The notes: generated from the sequence alone by a model not told the origin. A stretch of 64,000 nt of DNA from Streptomyces sp. NBC_00414 (GCF_036038375.1 NZ_CP107935.1:806001-870000); one strand, 5' to 3'. Positions 1 to 8,554 are shown, counted from the first letter of the stretch. A program made the numbers and translations.

Positions 1-309
1 GGCGAGGCAGCTGGGGAACTTGGTGAAGACCAGCGGCTCGGCCGGCTCCTCGTGACCCGCCTCCGTGGTGTGCGGGCGGTAGTTGAGGGCGACGGCGAAG
101 ATCTGGCGCGGCTCGGGGACGGGCGCGCGCAGGTCGGAGTCCTTGTACGGGACGGCCGTCGCCGGGTCGACGGCGGCGGACCAGCGCAGCAGAGCCTCCC
201 ACTGGCCGAAGACCGCGTCCGGGTCGGCGTCGAAACCGCCGTGGGACACGTCCACGGCGCCGTCGCCGGTCAACAGGGCCAGGCGGCCGGCGAGATTGAC
301 GATCCGCAT
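1..309 (-). CDS. FAH family hydrolase (partial, cut by window edge)
   Basis: The frame opens with ATG at 309 and runs without a stop through 103 codons to the left edge. The N-terminal part (about residues 1-65) has the short acidic look of the FAH N-domain, followed by the hinge IFAVALNYRPHTTEAG and EPLVFTKFPSCLA, which match the start of the FAH catalytic domain (family knowledge). FAH proteins cleave C-C bonds of diketo-acids or hydrate or decarboxylate oxo-enoates with a divalent metal. The metal ligands lie beyond the edge. The start is 4 bases after the stop of the upstream FAH gene, so the two are almost certainly co-transcribed and translationally coupled; no separate Shine-Dalgarno is convincing. 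Substrate unknown. Confidence 0.8.
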   Translation of the reverse strand, partial: MRIVNLAGRLALLTGDGAVDVSHGGFDADPDAVFGQWEALLRWSAAVDPATAVPYKDSDLRAPVPEPRQIFAVALNYRPHTTEAGHEEPAEPLVFTKFPSCLA

Positions 310-313
310 GCCT

Positions 314-1186
314 CTACACCCACTGTTCGGCGGGCGGTTCGGGTGTGCCGTGCGCGTCCTGCCAGGAGACGACTCGGTTGCGCAGTACGCCGAGCTTCTC
401 GATCTCGGCCTCGACGACGTCACCGGGCTTGAGGTAGTTGGCGAAGGGGTCCTCGGTGCTCGCCGCGACACCGGCGATGGTGCCGGTGGTGATGATGTCG
501 CCCGCGCTGTAGGTCTGCGGGGAGTGGTAGGCGACCAGTTGAGGAATCGACACCGACATACGGGCGGTGTTCGACTTCTGCCGTACGTCGCCGTTGACGC
601 GCAGTTCCATGTCGAGGTCGTGCGGGTCGTCGATCTCGTCCGCGGTCACGATGTAGGGGCCGATCGGGCAGAAGGTGTCGATGGCCTTGGAGAAGGAGAA
701 GACACCCGACTCCATCTCCTTGCGCTGGATGTCGCGCGCGGTGATGTCGTTGAAGACCAGGTAGCCGCCGATGTGCTCGACGGCCTGCTCGGCGGTGAAG
801 AACTTGCCGGGCCTGCCGATGACCACGGCGAGTTCGAGTTCGTAGTCCATCTCCCGGGTCAGGTTGGCCGGGTACACGATCGGCTCGTCGTGGCCGATGA
901 TCGCGTCCACGTTCTGGAAGAACACGATGCCCTTGTTGACCGGGTGCGACCAGTCGACCCGTACCAGGTCCTCGTGGTGCTCGCGGAAGTTGCCGGCCGT
1001 GTGGAAGAACTTCTTGGGCTCGATCGGCGCGCGCAGCCGGACGTCGGCGAGCGGGAACGTCCGCCCGGTCTCGGCGACCTGACCGTCGCTCTCGAAGAAC
1101 ACCCGGGTCGACGGAACGTCCAGCTCGATCACCGTGTCGCCGTCCAGGCGGCCCACGAGCCCGTCGTCGAACGTCACCAGTTTCAT
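314..1186 (-). CDS. Fumarylacetoacetate hydrolase family protein
   Basis: A 290-residue complete FAH-fold enzyme. The start MKLVTFDDG is set by GAGGAGG six to ten bases upstream of ATG. The N-terminal lobe is residues 1-70; the catalytic lobe starts at about 75 with FFHTAGNFREHHED. DYELELAVVIG supplies the metal-binding Glu residues and FNDITARD follows, as in known FAH hydrolases. The C-terminus has the usual GDIITTGTIAGV and LKPGDVVEAEIEKLGVLRNRV. Known relatives hydrolyse 2,4-diketo-3-deoxy sugar acids, acylpyruvates or related ring-cleavage products; the sequence does not separate these. It heads a two-gene FAH operon and is divergent from an SDR gene. A TGTCGACA palindrome sits 17 bases upstream of the start codon (1203-1210) and may be its operator. 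Confidence 0.9.
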   Translation of the reverse strand: MKLVTFDDGLVGRLDGDTVIELDVPSTRVFFESDGQVAETGRTFPLADVRLRAPIEPKKFFHTAGNFREHHEDLVRVDWSHPVNKGIVFFQNVDAIIGHDEPIVYPANLTREMDYELELAVVIGRPGKFFTAEQAVEHIGGYLVFNDITARDIQRKEMESGVFSFSKAIDTFCPIGPYIVTADEIDDPHDLDMELRVNGDVRQKSNTARMSVSIPQLVAYHSPQTYSAGDIITTGTIAGVAASTEDPFANYLKPGDVVEAEIEKLGVLRNRVVSWQDAHGTPEPPAEQWV

Positions 1187-1202
1187 CTGACCTCCTCGTA
1201 AC

Positions 1203-1210
1203 TGTCGACA
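1203..1210. promoter_or_regulatory. TGTCGACA palindrome (candidate operator)
   Basis: Seen: ACTGTCGACACT, a 12-base imperfect palindrome with a perfect TGTCGACA core, between the divergent FAH (minus, start 1186) and SDR (plus, start 1307) genes. A related TGTGGACACA lies at 1256-1265. The same core recurs in two intergenic regions near 28.2 and 31.7 kb. That this is an operator is inference. Confidence 0.45.
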
Positions 1211-1306
1211 CTCAGCCTCCATGGTTCCGGTATTCACGTCAAGAGTAGCGTCAAGTGTGGACACATTGCGCCGAGGTCGATTACGGTCCGGAGCATGAGG
1301 ACGACC

Positions 1307-2089
1307 ATGAGAACGACATGGAACTTCACCGGCACACGCGCGCTCGTGGCCGGTGCGGGCGGAATCGGATCCGCCGTGACCGAGGCCCTGGCGGACGCCG
1401 GAGCGGACGTGGTCGTCCTGGACCGCGACGCCGGACCACTGGCCGAACTCACCCGCACGGCCAGTACGGGCGGTGACGGCGATTCAGGTGGCACCGGCGG
1501 CACGGTGCGCGGCCTGAGTGTGGACCTCACCTCCGCCGACGCCTGCCACGACGCGGTCACGGACGCCGTCGGAGCCCTCGGCGGTCTGGACGTCTTCGTG
1601 CACGCGGTCGGCACCAACGACCGCAGGCCCGTCCTGGAGACGCCCGACGAGGTCTGGGAACGCATCGTCGCCATCAACCTCAGCAGCGGCTTCTGGCTGG
1701 GCCGGGCGGTGGGCAACGTCATGGTCCCCGGCGGCTACGGCCGCGTCGTCTACCTGTCGTCCGTCTCCGGGCTCCTCGCCCACCGCGACCACGCGCCGTA
1801 CGCGGCGACCAAGGGCGGCATCAACCAGCTCATGCGGGTCATGGCCCGGGAATGGGCGCCCCACGGCGTCACCGTCAACGCGGTCGCCCCCGGCTACACC
1901 GAGACCGACCTCACCCGCACCTACCTCGCCAAGCCGGGCATGCGTGCCTCGATGGAGGCGCTGGTGCCCGCCGGACGGCTCGGCCGACCCGCCGATCTGG
2001 TCGGCCCCACCCTGTTCCTCTCCTCCGCCGAGGCCGCTTTCATCACCGGACAGGTGCTGTACGCCGACGGTGGCCGGACCCTCGTCTGA
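1307..2089 (+). CDS. SDR family oxidoreductase
   Basis: A classical short-chain dehydrogenase of 260 residues that oxidises or reduces a hydroxyl/keto group with NAD(P). Visible motifs are the Rossmann glycine motif VAGAGGIGSA near residue 15, the VHAVGTND segment in place of NNAG, catalytic Ser in LSSVSG, the YAATK active-site Tyr/Lys, and the C-terminal TGQVLYADGGRTLV. ATG 1307 is preferred because TGAGG lies six bases before it; an in-frame ATG at 1295 is only one base from its best GGAG. It diverges from the FAH operon and lies 83 bases before a second SDR gene, probably in one transcript. FAH plus SDRs suggests oxidation of a hydroxy acid followed by diketo cleavage; substrate unknown. 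Confidence 0.88.
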   Translation: MRTTWNFTGTRALVAGAGGIGSAVTEALADAGADVVVLDRDAGPLAELTRTASTGGDGDSGGTGGTVRGLSVDLTSADACHDAVTDAVGALGGLDVFVHAVGTNDRRPVLETPDEVWERIVAINLSSGFWLGRAVGNVMVPGGYGRVVYLSSVSGLLAHRDHAPYAATKGGINQLMRVMAREWAPHGVTVNAVAPGYTETDLTRTYLAKPGMRASMEALVPAGRLGRPADLVGPTLFLSSAEAAFITGQVLYADGGRTLV

Positions 2090-2172
2090 CCGCCGTCCCG
2101 CCCGCACGCGTAAGACCGTGATGCCTGATCCGACACCCCTCCGACCTCGTCCCGACCCCTCAAGGAGCCGTC

Positions 2173-2952
2173 ATGACCAACTCCCAGCGCTTCACCGACA
2201 AGACCGTGCTCGTCACCGGCGCCGGTACCGGGTTCGGTGCCGAGATCGCCGTACGGGCCGCCCAGGAGGGTGCCGACGTCGCGATCCACTACCGCACCTC
2301 GCGTGCGGGCGCGGCGGCCACCGCCGAGCGGGTGACAGCGCTGGGCCGCAAGGCGCTGCTGGTCCAGGCCGACATAGCCGAGCACGACCAGATCCGGCGC
2401 ATGGCGGACGAGGTGTGGGCCGCGTTCGGCCGGCTCGACGTGGCGGTCAACAACGTCGGCGACGTGGCCCGCGAGCAGATGTCCTGGCGGGACCTCACCG
2501 AGGAGTCCGTGGACCACGTCCTCGCGGTCGACATCAAGGGCACCCTGTTGTGCACGCACGAGTTCGGCGCGCGGATGCTGGAGCAGGAGGGGGGCGGCGC
2601 GATCGTCAACATCGGCTCGACGGTGGTGGCCCGGGGCAGCGCGCGGGCACCGCAGTACGCCGCCGCCAAGTACGGGATCATCGGCCTGACCAAGTCGTAC
2701 GCGCACGCTTTCGCGCCCGCCGTCCGGGTCAACGTCTTCGCGCCCGGGTTCATCGAGACGACCGCGACGCTGGGCCGGGAGGACTGGAAGAACGGGCGCG
2801 GGGAGCAGCTGCGCCAGGCGACTCCGATGGGGCGCATCCCGGGGCCGGAGGAGCTGGCGGGGGCCGCGCTGTTCCTGGCCACGGAGGACGCGCACCACAT
2901 CACCGGCGGCTTCCTCATCGCCGACGGCGGCTACAACATGATCGGCGCGTGA
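2173..2952 (+). CDS. SDR family oxidoreductase
   Basis: A 259-residue classical SDR. TGAGTGFG near residue 15 is the cofactor motif, with NNVGD, catalytic Ser in NIGSTV, YAAAK as the Tyr/Lys pair, and FLIADGGYNMIG at the C-terminus. An Arg-Thr-Ser stretch (YRTSRAG) after beta-2 rather than an Asp suggests NADP(H) preference (inference). AAGGAG is six bases before ATG. It follows the first SDR in the same orientation and ends in a hairpin region before the convergent aldehyde dehydrogenase. The specific reaction is not readable from sequence. Confidence 0.9.
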   Translation: MTNSQRFTDKTVLVTGAGTGFGAEIAVRAAQEGADVAIHYRTSRAGAAATAERVTALGRKALLVQADIAEHDQIRRMADEVWAAFGRLDVAVNNVGDVAREQMSWRDLTEESVDHVLAVDIKGTLLCTHEFGARMLEQEGGGAIVNIGSTVVARGSARAPQYAAAKYGIIGLTKSYAHAFAPAVRVNVFAPGFIETTATLGREDWKNGRGEQLRQATPMGRIPGPEELAGAALFLATEDAHHITGGFLIADGGYNMIGA

Positions 2953-2987
2953 CGGGAGGGCGACGCTTCTCCGCCGCCGCCCTCCCG
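2953..2987. terminator. Hairpin between convergent genes
   Basis: Inverted repeat CGGGAGGGC (2953-2961) and GCCCTCCCG (2979-2987), loop 17 bases, immediately after the SDR stop and 24 bases beyond the stop of the converging aldehyde dehydrogenase. A likely bidirectional terminator, without a T-run as is usual in Streptomyces. Confidence 0.55.
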
Positions 2988-3011
2988 GAACGGTTCACCG
3001 CTGACGGTGCA

Positions 3012-4346
3012 CTACTCCACCGTGCGGATCAGCTTCTTGTTGACGAACTCCTCGATGCCCGGCCGGCCCAGTTCGCGTCCGAAGCCCGAGCGCTTGATGC
3101 CGCCGAAGGGCAGCTCGGCACCCTCGGCGCCGACACCGTTGACGAAGACCATGCCGGCCTCGATCCGGTCCGCGACGCGCTCCGCCTGGGCCGGGTCGGT
3201 GGTGAAGACGTAGGAGCCGAGTCCGTACGGGGTGTCGTTGGCGATGCGTACGGCGTCGTCCTCGTCGGCGGCCTGGAAGACCATGGCGACCGGCCCGAAC
3301 AGTTCCTGCCGGGCGGCGGTGTCCTCGGTGGTGAGCCCGGTGAGGACCCCCGCCGGGAAGTGGGCCCCCTCGCGCCGGCCGGTGCTGTGCAGGGTCGCGC
3401 CCTCGGCGACGGCCGCGTCGACCTGGCGGCCGAGGTTCTCGGCGGCGGCCACGGACGACAGGGGCGCGCCCGTCTCCCCGGCGAGGAGCCGGGCGCTGAA
3501 CTTCTCGACGAACTGCTCGTACAGGCCCTCGACGACCACGAAACGCTTGGCCGCGTTGCAGGCCTGACCGGTGTTGTCGAGGCGCGCGGCGACGGCGGAG
3601 TCGACGACCGCGTCCAGGTCGTCGGTGGACAGGACGACGAACGGGTCGGAGCCGCCGAGTTCGAGGACGACCTTCTTCAGGTGGCGGCCGGCGATCTCGG
3701 CGACGGCGGAACCGGCCCGCTCCGAGCCGGTGAGCGAGACACCCTGGACGCGCGGGTCGGCGATCACGTCGGCGATCTGCTCGTTGGTGGCGTACACGTT
3801 GACGTACGCCCCGGCCGGGAAGCCCGCCTCGGCGAACAGCTTCTCCAGCAGGGCGGCGGTGGCGGGGCACTGCGGGGCGTGCTTGAGCACGATGGTGTTG
3901 CCGATCGCGAGGTTCGGGGCGGCGAACCGGGCGACCTGATAGGCGGGGAAGTTCCACGGCATGATGCCGAGCAGCACGCCCACCGGGCTGCGTCGGATGA
4001 CGGCGCTGCCCGGCCCTGAGGTGACGTCGAGCGGTTCGTCGGCGAGGAACTTCTCGGCGTGGTCGGCGTAGTAGTGGTAGATCTCGGTGCAGAAGCCGAC
4101 CTCGCCCTCCGCCTCGGCGAGGGGCTTGCCCATTTCGCGGACGATGCTCGCGGCCAGTTCGTCCTGGTGCTCCGCGTGCAGGTCGCCGAGCCTGCGCAGC
4201 AGCGCGGCCCGCTCGGTGACCGAACTGGAGCGGCCCCACGCGGCAGCGGTGTGAGCGGTGTCGACAGCCGCGGTGACCTGGGAGTCGGTGGCGGTCGGGT
4301 AGGTCTCGACGACCTCAGCGGTGGCCGGGTCGGTGACGGCGTACAT
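3012..4346 (-). CDS. NAD(P)-dependent aldehyde dehydrogenase, succinate-semialdehyde type
   Basis: A 444-residue ALDH. MPWNFP at 129-134 is the cofactor-pocket motif, LTGSERAG about 205-212 the nucleotide-binding turn, LELGGSDP carries general base Glu229, and NTGQACNAAKRF carries catalytic Cys263. The GQACNAAKRF version and short N-terminus match the Sad/GabD1 type of succinate-semialdehyde dehydrogenase (family knowledge); related aldehydes are possible. TGGAG lies six bases before ATG at 4346. The next gene upstream on this strand is a Zn alcohol dehydrogenase 137 bases away, itself coupled to a permease. The set looks like uptake of an amino compound or alcohol, oxidation to aldehyde, then to acid. 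Confidence 0.9.
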   Translation of the reverse strand: MYAVTDPATAEVVETYPTATDSQVTAAVDTAHTAAAWGRSSSVTERAALLRRLGDLHAEHQDELAASIVREMGKPLAEAEGEVGFCTEIYHYYADHAEKFLADEPLDVTSGPGSAVIRRSPVGVLLGIMPWNFPAYQVARFAAPNLAIGNTIVLKHAPQCPATAALLEKLFAEAGFPAGAYVNVYATNEQIADVIADPRVQGVSLTGSERAGSAVAEIAGRHLKKVVLELGGSDPFVVLSTDDLDAVVDSAVAARLDNTGQACNAAKRFVVVEGLYEQFVEKFSARLLAGETGAPLSSVAAAENLGRQVDAAVAEGATLHSTGRREGAHFPAGVLTGLTTEDTAARQELFGPVAMVFQAADEDDAVRIANDTPYGLGSYVFTTDPAQAERVADRIEAGMVFVNGVGAEGAELPFGGIKRSGFGRELGRPGIEEFVNKKLIRTVE

Positions 4347-4483
4347 ACGAACTCCAGATTGCTGCGTTGCGGTCGGGCGGGGTGCTGCCGGACGGTCCGG
4401 GCGGTGGTCCGGTCGGGGTGCTGCTCGGCGGTCCGGTCGGCTGCCGTGCGGCTCTCTCCTCACCGTACGGGCCGGCCGTGCGG

Positions 4484-5584
4484 TCATGGTTCGAGGATCG
4501 TCCGCACTCCGGTGTTCGACCGGAGGTCGTCGAAGGCGAGCGGTGCCTCCGCCAGCGGGCGGACCTTCCCGACCAGGTCGTCCAGCGGCAGGCGTCCGGC
4601 GAGGTAGAGGCGGGCCAGCTTCGGGATGTCGAGCTCGCCGACACTGGAACCATAGTTGCAGCCGAGGATACGTTTTCCCTGGTCGGCGAGGTCGAAGAGG
4701 TCGAACGAGCCGGTGGCGCCGCTGGCGGCCATGCCGACGAGGACGGCCGCGCCGCCGGAGGTGAGCATGGCGGGGAGCGTCTCGACGACCTTCGGGCTGC
4801 CGATCGCCTCGAAGGCGTAGTCCACTCCCCCGAGTGCGTCCTGGCACCAGGCGGCCACGTCGTCGCGCGCCCCGTCGAGGGTGTGGGTGGCGCCGAACCG
4901 TTTCGCCGCGGCGAGGCGTTCGGGAGAGAGGTCGACGGCGACGACGGGATCGGCGCCGACCAGGGACAGGCCCATCACCACGGAGAGCCCGACTCCACCG
5001 GTGCCGATGACGACCGCGGACTCCCCGGGCCGTACTCCGGCGGTGTTCACGACCGCGCCGATACCGGTGGTGATGGAGCAGCCGAGCAACGCGCCGATAG
5101 CGAAGGGCAGTTCGTCGGGCACCTGCACCGCGGCCGTCTCCGGGACGACCAGTCGGCCGGTGAAGGCGCCGAGCCCCAGGTAGGGCCAGATCTCCTCGCC
5201 GTCGGCACCGGTGAAGGGGGTCGTGCCGTCGGGGAGGGTGTTGGCGACGGCCTTGGTGCCGGTGCACAGCCAGCCCTGGCCGGCCACGCACTTGCGACAG
5301 CGGCGGCACGGCGCGAACCAGGACAGCACCACATGGTCGCCGGGCCGGACCGAGGTGACACCGGGGCCGACTCCGGTGACAACGCCCGCGGCCTCGTGCC
5401 CGAGGACGAGCGGGCGGTCGGTGGGCCAGTCGCCGGACACGATGTGCAGGTCCGAGTGGCACACGCCGGCGGCGCGGACCTCGATCTCGACCTCGCCCGG
5501 ACCGGCGGGGCGCAGGGTGACCTCGCGCGTGCCGAGGCCTGCCTCGGGGTCGAAGACGATGGCTGGGGAGGGCTTCGACGACAT
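4484..5584 (-). CDS. Zn-dependent alcohol dehydrogenase (MDR family)
   Basis: A 366-residue medium-chain dehydrogenase oxidising primary alcohols with NAD. Catalytic zinc ligands are Cys42 (AGVCHSD), His63-Glu64 (GHEAAG) and a Cys in LLGCSITTG. Structural zinc Cys residues are 93, 96, 99 and 107. The Rossmann motif GTGGVGLS lies near 195, and VAVDLSPERL with Asp after beta-2 favours NAD. The start codon shares its A with the stop codon of the upstream permease, so the pair is translationally coupled. The long type-III form resembles aryl- or formaldehyde/thiol-linked alcohol dehydrogenases, but I would not assign a substrate. Confidence 0.9.
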   Translation of the reverse strand: MSSKPSPAIVFDPEAGLGTREVTLRPAGPGEVEIEVRAAGVCHSDLHIVSGDWPTDRPLVLGHEAAGVVTGVGPGVTSVRPGDHVVLSWFAPCRRCRKCVAGQGWLCTGTKAVANTLPDGTTPFTGADGEEIWPYLGLGAFTGRLVVPETAAVQVPDELPFAIGALLGCSITTGIGAVVNTAGVRPGESAVVIGTGGVGLSVVMGLSLVGADPVVAVDLSPERLAAAKRFGATHTLDGARDDVAAWCQDALGGVDYAFEAIGSPKVVETLPAMLTSGGAAVLVGMAASGATGSFDLFDLADQGKRILGCNYGSSVGELDIPKLARLYLAGRLPLDDLVGKVRPLAEAPLAFDDLRSNTGVRTILEP

Positions 5585-7113
5585 CAGTGCGCCTTCTCTT
5601 CCTGCGTGGTCGGGCCCTCTGTGGTCGAGGCGTACGGGGTCCGGGATTCCGCGGCCGGACTCGTGGCGGGCAGCTTGGTGTGGGGCCTGGCGACCACGAC
5701 GTACACGAGGCCGATGACGAAGAGCGCGGAGAAGACCAGGATCACGGCCCAGACCTGCATCCAGCTGCCGCCGACGGGGGCGAGCTCCGCGCGCGGCCAG
5801 GCGATGTTGACCGCTTCGAACAGCAGCCACAGCACGGCGAGCACGTTGACGACGAGCCCGGTGCGGCCGAGCCGCAGCTGTCCGGCTGCGGGGTTCCAGC
5901 GTCCGGAGAGCCGGGCGACGAGGGCCACGACCGCGACGGCCAGGAAGACGAAGTAGAACCCGCCGGAGCCGAACGCGATCAGGGTGGCCGCCGCGTTGCC
6001 GTTCAGCCCCAGCAGCAGGCCGAGCCCGGCGAGGACGGCGGTCGCGATGAGGGAGACGTACGGGATCTGGCGGGGGCCGATGGTCGCGAGGGTCGCGGAG
6101 AAGGGCAGCTGGCGGTCGCGGGCGAAGGCGTAGACGGCGCGGCCGATGTAGGTCTGGATGGAGATGGCGCACGCGAAGAACGCGATCAGGACGACGACGA
6201 TGAACGGCTTCTCGCTCCAGCCGCCGAGCCCCTGGGTCACGGCCTCGAAGACCGGGTCGACGGTCGCACCGGAGACGGCGTCCTCGGGGCGGCGCAGCGC
6301 GAGGGTCACGGCGAGGCCGGTCAGCAGGACGGTGAAGGCGACGAAGAGGTAGGCACGCAGCAGGGCGCGCGGGACGCTGCGGCGGGGCTGCTCGGTCTCC
6401 TCGGCCACCTGTGTGGTCGCGTCGAAGCCGAGGAACGCCCAGCCCGCGACGGCGAGGCAGGTCAGCAGGCCGGCCGTCACCGAACCGCCCGAGACGTCCT
6501 GTGCGCCGAGGGTCTCGAAGAGGATCCCGAAGCCGTTGTGCCGGACGAAGAGGAGGAGGATCAGGCTCACCGCGATGGAGGCGACACCCTCGGCGATGAT
6601 GCCCGCGTTCAGGAAGTGCTTCACGGGGTTGACCCCGAGCAGGTTGATCCCGAGAGCCACGGCGACGAAGACCACGCCGAGGAGTACGTGGAGGGCGGCC
6701 GACGGAACGCCGTCGCCGGCCAGCATGTACAGCCAGGTCGCCCCCAGGTAGGCCACCGTGGTCAGTGAGGCGACGGCCGCGGCGAGGTAGATCCAGCCCA
6801 CCAGCCAGCCCAGGCGCGGGCCGCCCAGTCTGCGCACCCATTGGTAGACGCCTCCCGTGATCGGGAACTGGGAGGACAGCTCGGCGTAGACCACGGCGAC
6901 CAGCAGCTGGCCGAGGAAGGCCACGACGACAGCCCAGATCCAGGTGGGGCCCGCGAAGACGAAGCCGAGCTGGACGACGGCGTAGATGCCGACCACGGGC
7001 GAGATCGTCGCGAACCCGATCGCGAAGACGGCCCACGCGGACAGGGTCCGTTTCAGCTCCTGCTGATAGCCGTACTCGGCGAGTTCACCGGCATCGGTGC
7101 GGGGGTCGTCCAC
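5584..7113 (-). CDS. APC superfamily amino acid/amine permease
   Basis: A 509-residue integral membrane transporter with about 12 hydrophobic helices. The first carries ISPVVGIYAVVQLGF, the discontinuous TM1 of the APC fold, and FPITGGVYQWVRRLGG follows in the second, a hallmark of amino acid/polyamine permeases. GTG 7113 is the start because CAGGAG lies seven bases before it; a longer upstream ATG frame has low-complexity sequence. It shares one base with the alcohol dehydrogenase start and is divergent from a TetR gene across a 187-base region with a paired operator. The semialdehyde dehydrogenase downstream suggests a substrate such as GABA, an amine or ethanolamine-like compound (inference). 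Confidence 0.9.
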   Translation of the reverse strand: MDDPRTDAGELAEYGYQQELKRTLSAWAVFAIGFATISPVVGIYAVVQLGFVFAGPTWIWAVVVAFLGQLLVAVVYAELSSQFPITGGVYQWVRRLGGPRLGWLVGWIYLAAAVASLTTVAYLGATWLYMLAGDGVPSAALHVLLGVVFVAVALGINLLGVNPVKHFLNAGIIAEGVASIAVSLILLLFVRHNGFGILFETLGAQDVSGGSVTAGLLTCLAVAGWAFLGFDATTQVAEETEQPRRSVPRALLRAYLFVAFTVLLTGLAVTLALRRPEDAVSGATVDPVFEAVTQGLGGWSEKPFIVVVLIAFFACAISIQTYIGRAVYAFARDRQLPFSATLATIGPRQIPYVSLIATAVLAGLGLLLGLNGNAAATLIAFGSGGFYFVFLAVAVVALVARLSGRWNPAAGQLRLGRTGLVVNVLAVLWLLFEAVNIAWPRAELAPVGGSWMQVWAVILVFSALFVIGLVYVVVARPHTKLPATSPAAESRTPYASTTEGPTTQEEKAH

Positions 7114-7247
7114 GTTCGTCTCCTGACGCTTCCTGACACTTGCTGACGCTTGCTGGCAGCGATGCGTGTGCGGCCGTCCCGCCGGTGAGGGGCTCGACGA
7201 GGGGCGGTTCTCGGACCGCGGCCGACCGTATTCGGACAGCAACGCTT

Positions 7248-7290
7248 ATTGGTCGCATGACCAATTGCTTATTGGTCGCATACTCAATAA
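7248..7290. promoter_or_regulatory. Paired TetR-type operator
   Basis: Seen: perfect inverted repeat ATTGGTC-GCAT-GACCAAT at 7248-7265, and a second site TTATTG (7269-7274)/CAATAA (7285-7290). A 15-base direct repeat GCTTATTGGTCGCAT starts at 7244 and 7267, so the two centres are 23 bp apart, about two helical turns. The block lies between the permease and TetR genes, 10 bases before the TetR start. Cooperative binding of two TetR dimers controlling both directions is inferred. Confidence 0.7.
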
Positions 7291-7300
7291 CATTCGCGGC

Positions 7301-7939
7301 ATGACGTCAAGAGGTCCGGAGAAGCGGGTCCGCAAGGCTCCTGCCGAGCGCCGGCACGAGATCGTCGCCACCGCCGCGCAGGTCGGCCTCGTCGAGGGGC
7401 TGGAGTGCATCACCCTGCGCAGGGTCGCGGACGAGCTCGGCGTCCGGCCCGGACTCGTCGGCCACTACTTTCCGGCGGCCGACACCCTGGTGGCCGAGGC
7501 CTTCACGGCCGCCACCATGGCCGACCTGGACACACTGCTGCCCGAGCGGCCGGACGGCTCCGGTGACGACTCCCCGCGAGCGGCCCTTCGGCGGTTCTTC
7601 ACGCTGATGTCCAGTACCGAGTTCGACAACGTGAGTCGGCTCTGGCTCAACGCACGGCACCTCTCGCGCTACCGCCCCGGACTGCGTGACCACGTCGTGG
7701 CGCAGGAACTGCTGTGGTGCACGCGCATAGAGGAGACGATCACCGCCGGTACGGCATCAGGGGACTTCACCTGCGCCGACCCACGGGCGGCGGCCGTGCG
7801 GATCCTGGTGGCGATCGACGGGGCCAGCGCCTACATCAACACCAGCGCCGGCCGGCGCGGGGCTCCGATCGACCACTTGGCCAGGACCGTCGCGGAGGCT
7901 GAACTGGGGCTCGGTGCGGGGGCGTTGGAGGCGGCCTGA
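7301..7939 (+). CDS. TetR family transcriptional regulator
   Basis: A 212-residue repressor. The HTH (residues about 20-60) reads ITLRRVADELGVRPGLVGHYFPAADTLV, the TetR_N signature, followed by an all-helical ligand domain. ATG 7301 is chosen because it immediately precedes the basic arm and HTH; longer upstream frames would run through the operator. It is divergent from the permease-alcohol dehydrogenase-aldehyde dehydrogenase genes, and the paired inverted repeats at 7248-7290 are the probable site for repressing them and itself. The ligand is probably the permease substrate or a derived aldehyde (inference). Confidence 0.88.
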   Translation: MTSRGPEKRVRKAPAERRHEIVATAAQVGLVEGLECITLRRVADELGVRPGLVGHYFPAADTLVAEAFTAATMADLDTLLPERPDGSGDDSPRAALRRFFTLMSSTEFDNVSRLWLNARHLSRYRPGLRDHVVAQELLWCTRIEETITAGTASGDFTCADPRAAAVRILVAIDGASAYINTSAGRRGAPIDHLARTVAEAELGLGAGALEAA

Positions 7940-8030
7940 AATGGGTGGCTGACGCGGGAAGTTGACGCGGGGCGGTTGACGTGGGCACCTCCGGGCGGGC
8001 GGGTGCGGCCCGGAGGGCACGGACGGGCGT

Positions 8031-8065
8031 GATCACGCGGCCGGCGTGAGGCCGGCCGCGTGATC
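8031..8065. terminator. Strong bidirectional hairpin
   Basis: Perfect 15-bp stem GATCACGCGGCCGGC (8031-8045) with its complement (8051-8065), loop GTGAG. It lies between the convergent TetR and DoxX genes, 15 bases after the DoxX stop. Confidence 0.8.
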
Positions 8066-8080
8066 GTGTACGCAGCGCGG

Positions 8081-8530
8081 TCAGCGGGACTGTTCGGCCA
8101 CCGGACCGGTGACAGGGCGCGCGCCGCTCTCGCGGCGGGTCAGCGCGGCGAGGGAGAAGGCGCCCGGGCCGAAGAACACGATGAGCAGGAATCCCCAGCA
8201 GAAGAGCACCGGGGCCAGTCCGCCGTTCTGCAGGGGGAAGAGGCCGTCCTGCTGGTGCTCCGTGAAGTACGCGAAGGCCATGATCCCCGAGCTGAGGAAC
8301 GCCGCGCCACGGGTGGCGACCCCGAGGAGAACGAGGGCGCCGCACACCAGCTCGATCACTCCGGCGTACCAGAAGGGCCAGTCGCCCGCCTCACTGGCCT
8401 TGCGGTCCAGCACCCCGAAGACCGTGGCGGCGCCCTCGGTGGTGAACAGCAGACCAAGAACCATACGGAACAGGCCCAGAACGAGGGGCTGGCGCGTCGT
8501 CAGCCAGTCGTCGAGGCGCGCAGTGGTCAT
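8081..8530 (-). CDS. DoxX family membrane protein
   Basis: A 149-residue protein with four predicted membrane helices, beginning with LVLGLFRMVLGLLFTTEG, the DoxX signature of an Arg within helix 1. Later helices cover FWYAGVIELVCGALVLLG, AAFLSSGIMAFAYF and PVLFCWGFLLIVFFG. The HQQDGLFPLQNGG loop before the last helix is also typical. DoxX proteins are small inner-membrane redox-associated proteins of poorly defined function. GAGGAG is six bases before ATG. It is monocistronic; the upstream region carries two CTGAYCAG repeats that may bind a regulator, and the MerR gene diverges from it 251 bases away. Confidence 0.88.
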   Translation of the reverse strand: MTTARLDDWLTTRQPLVLGLFRMVLGLLFTTEGAATVFGVLDRKASEAGDWPFWYAGVIELVCGALVLLGVATRGAAFLSSGIMAFAYFTEHQQDGLFPLQNGGLAPVLFCWGFLLIVFFGPGAFSLAALTRRESGARPVTGPVAEQSR

Positions 8531-8554
8531 CGATACTCCTCAAAAATGTCATCA

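Noticed and set aside
1518..4019. Plus-strand frame overlapping both SDR genes and the aldehyde dehydrogenase
   Set aside because: Ser/Pro/Arg-rich translation with no family motif; shadow of real genes.
4259..4266. TGTCGACA inside the aldehyde dehydrogenase gene
   Set aside because: It lies 80 bases inside the coding region without the extended flanks; likely chance.
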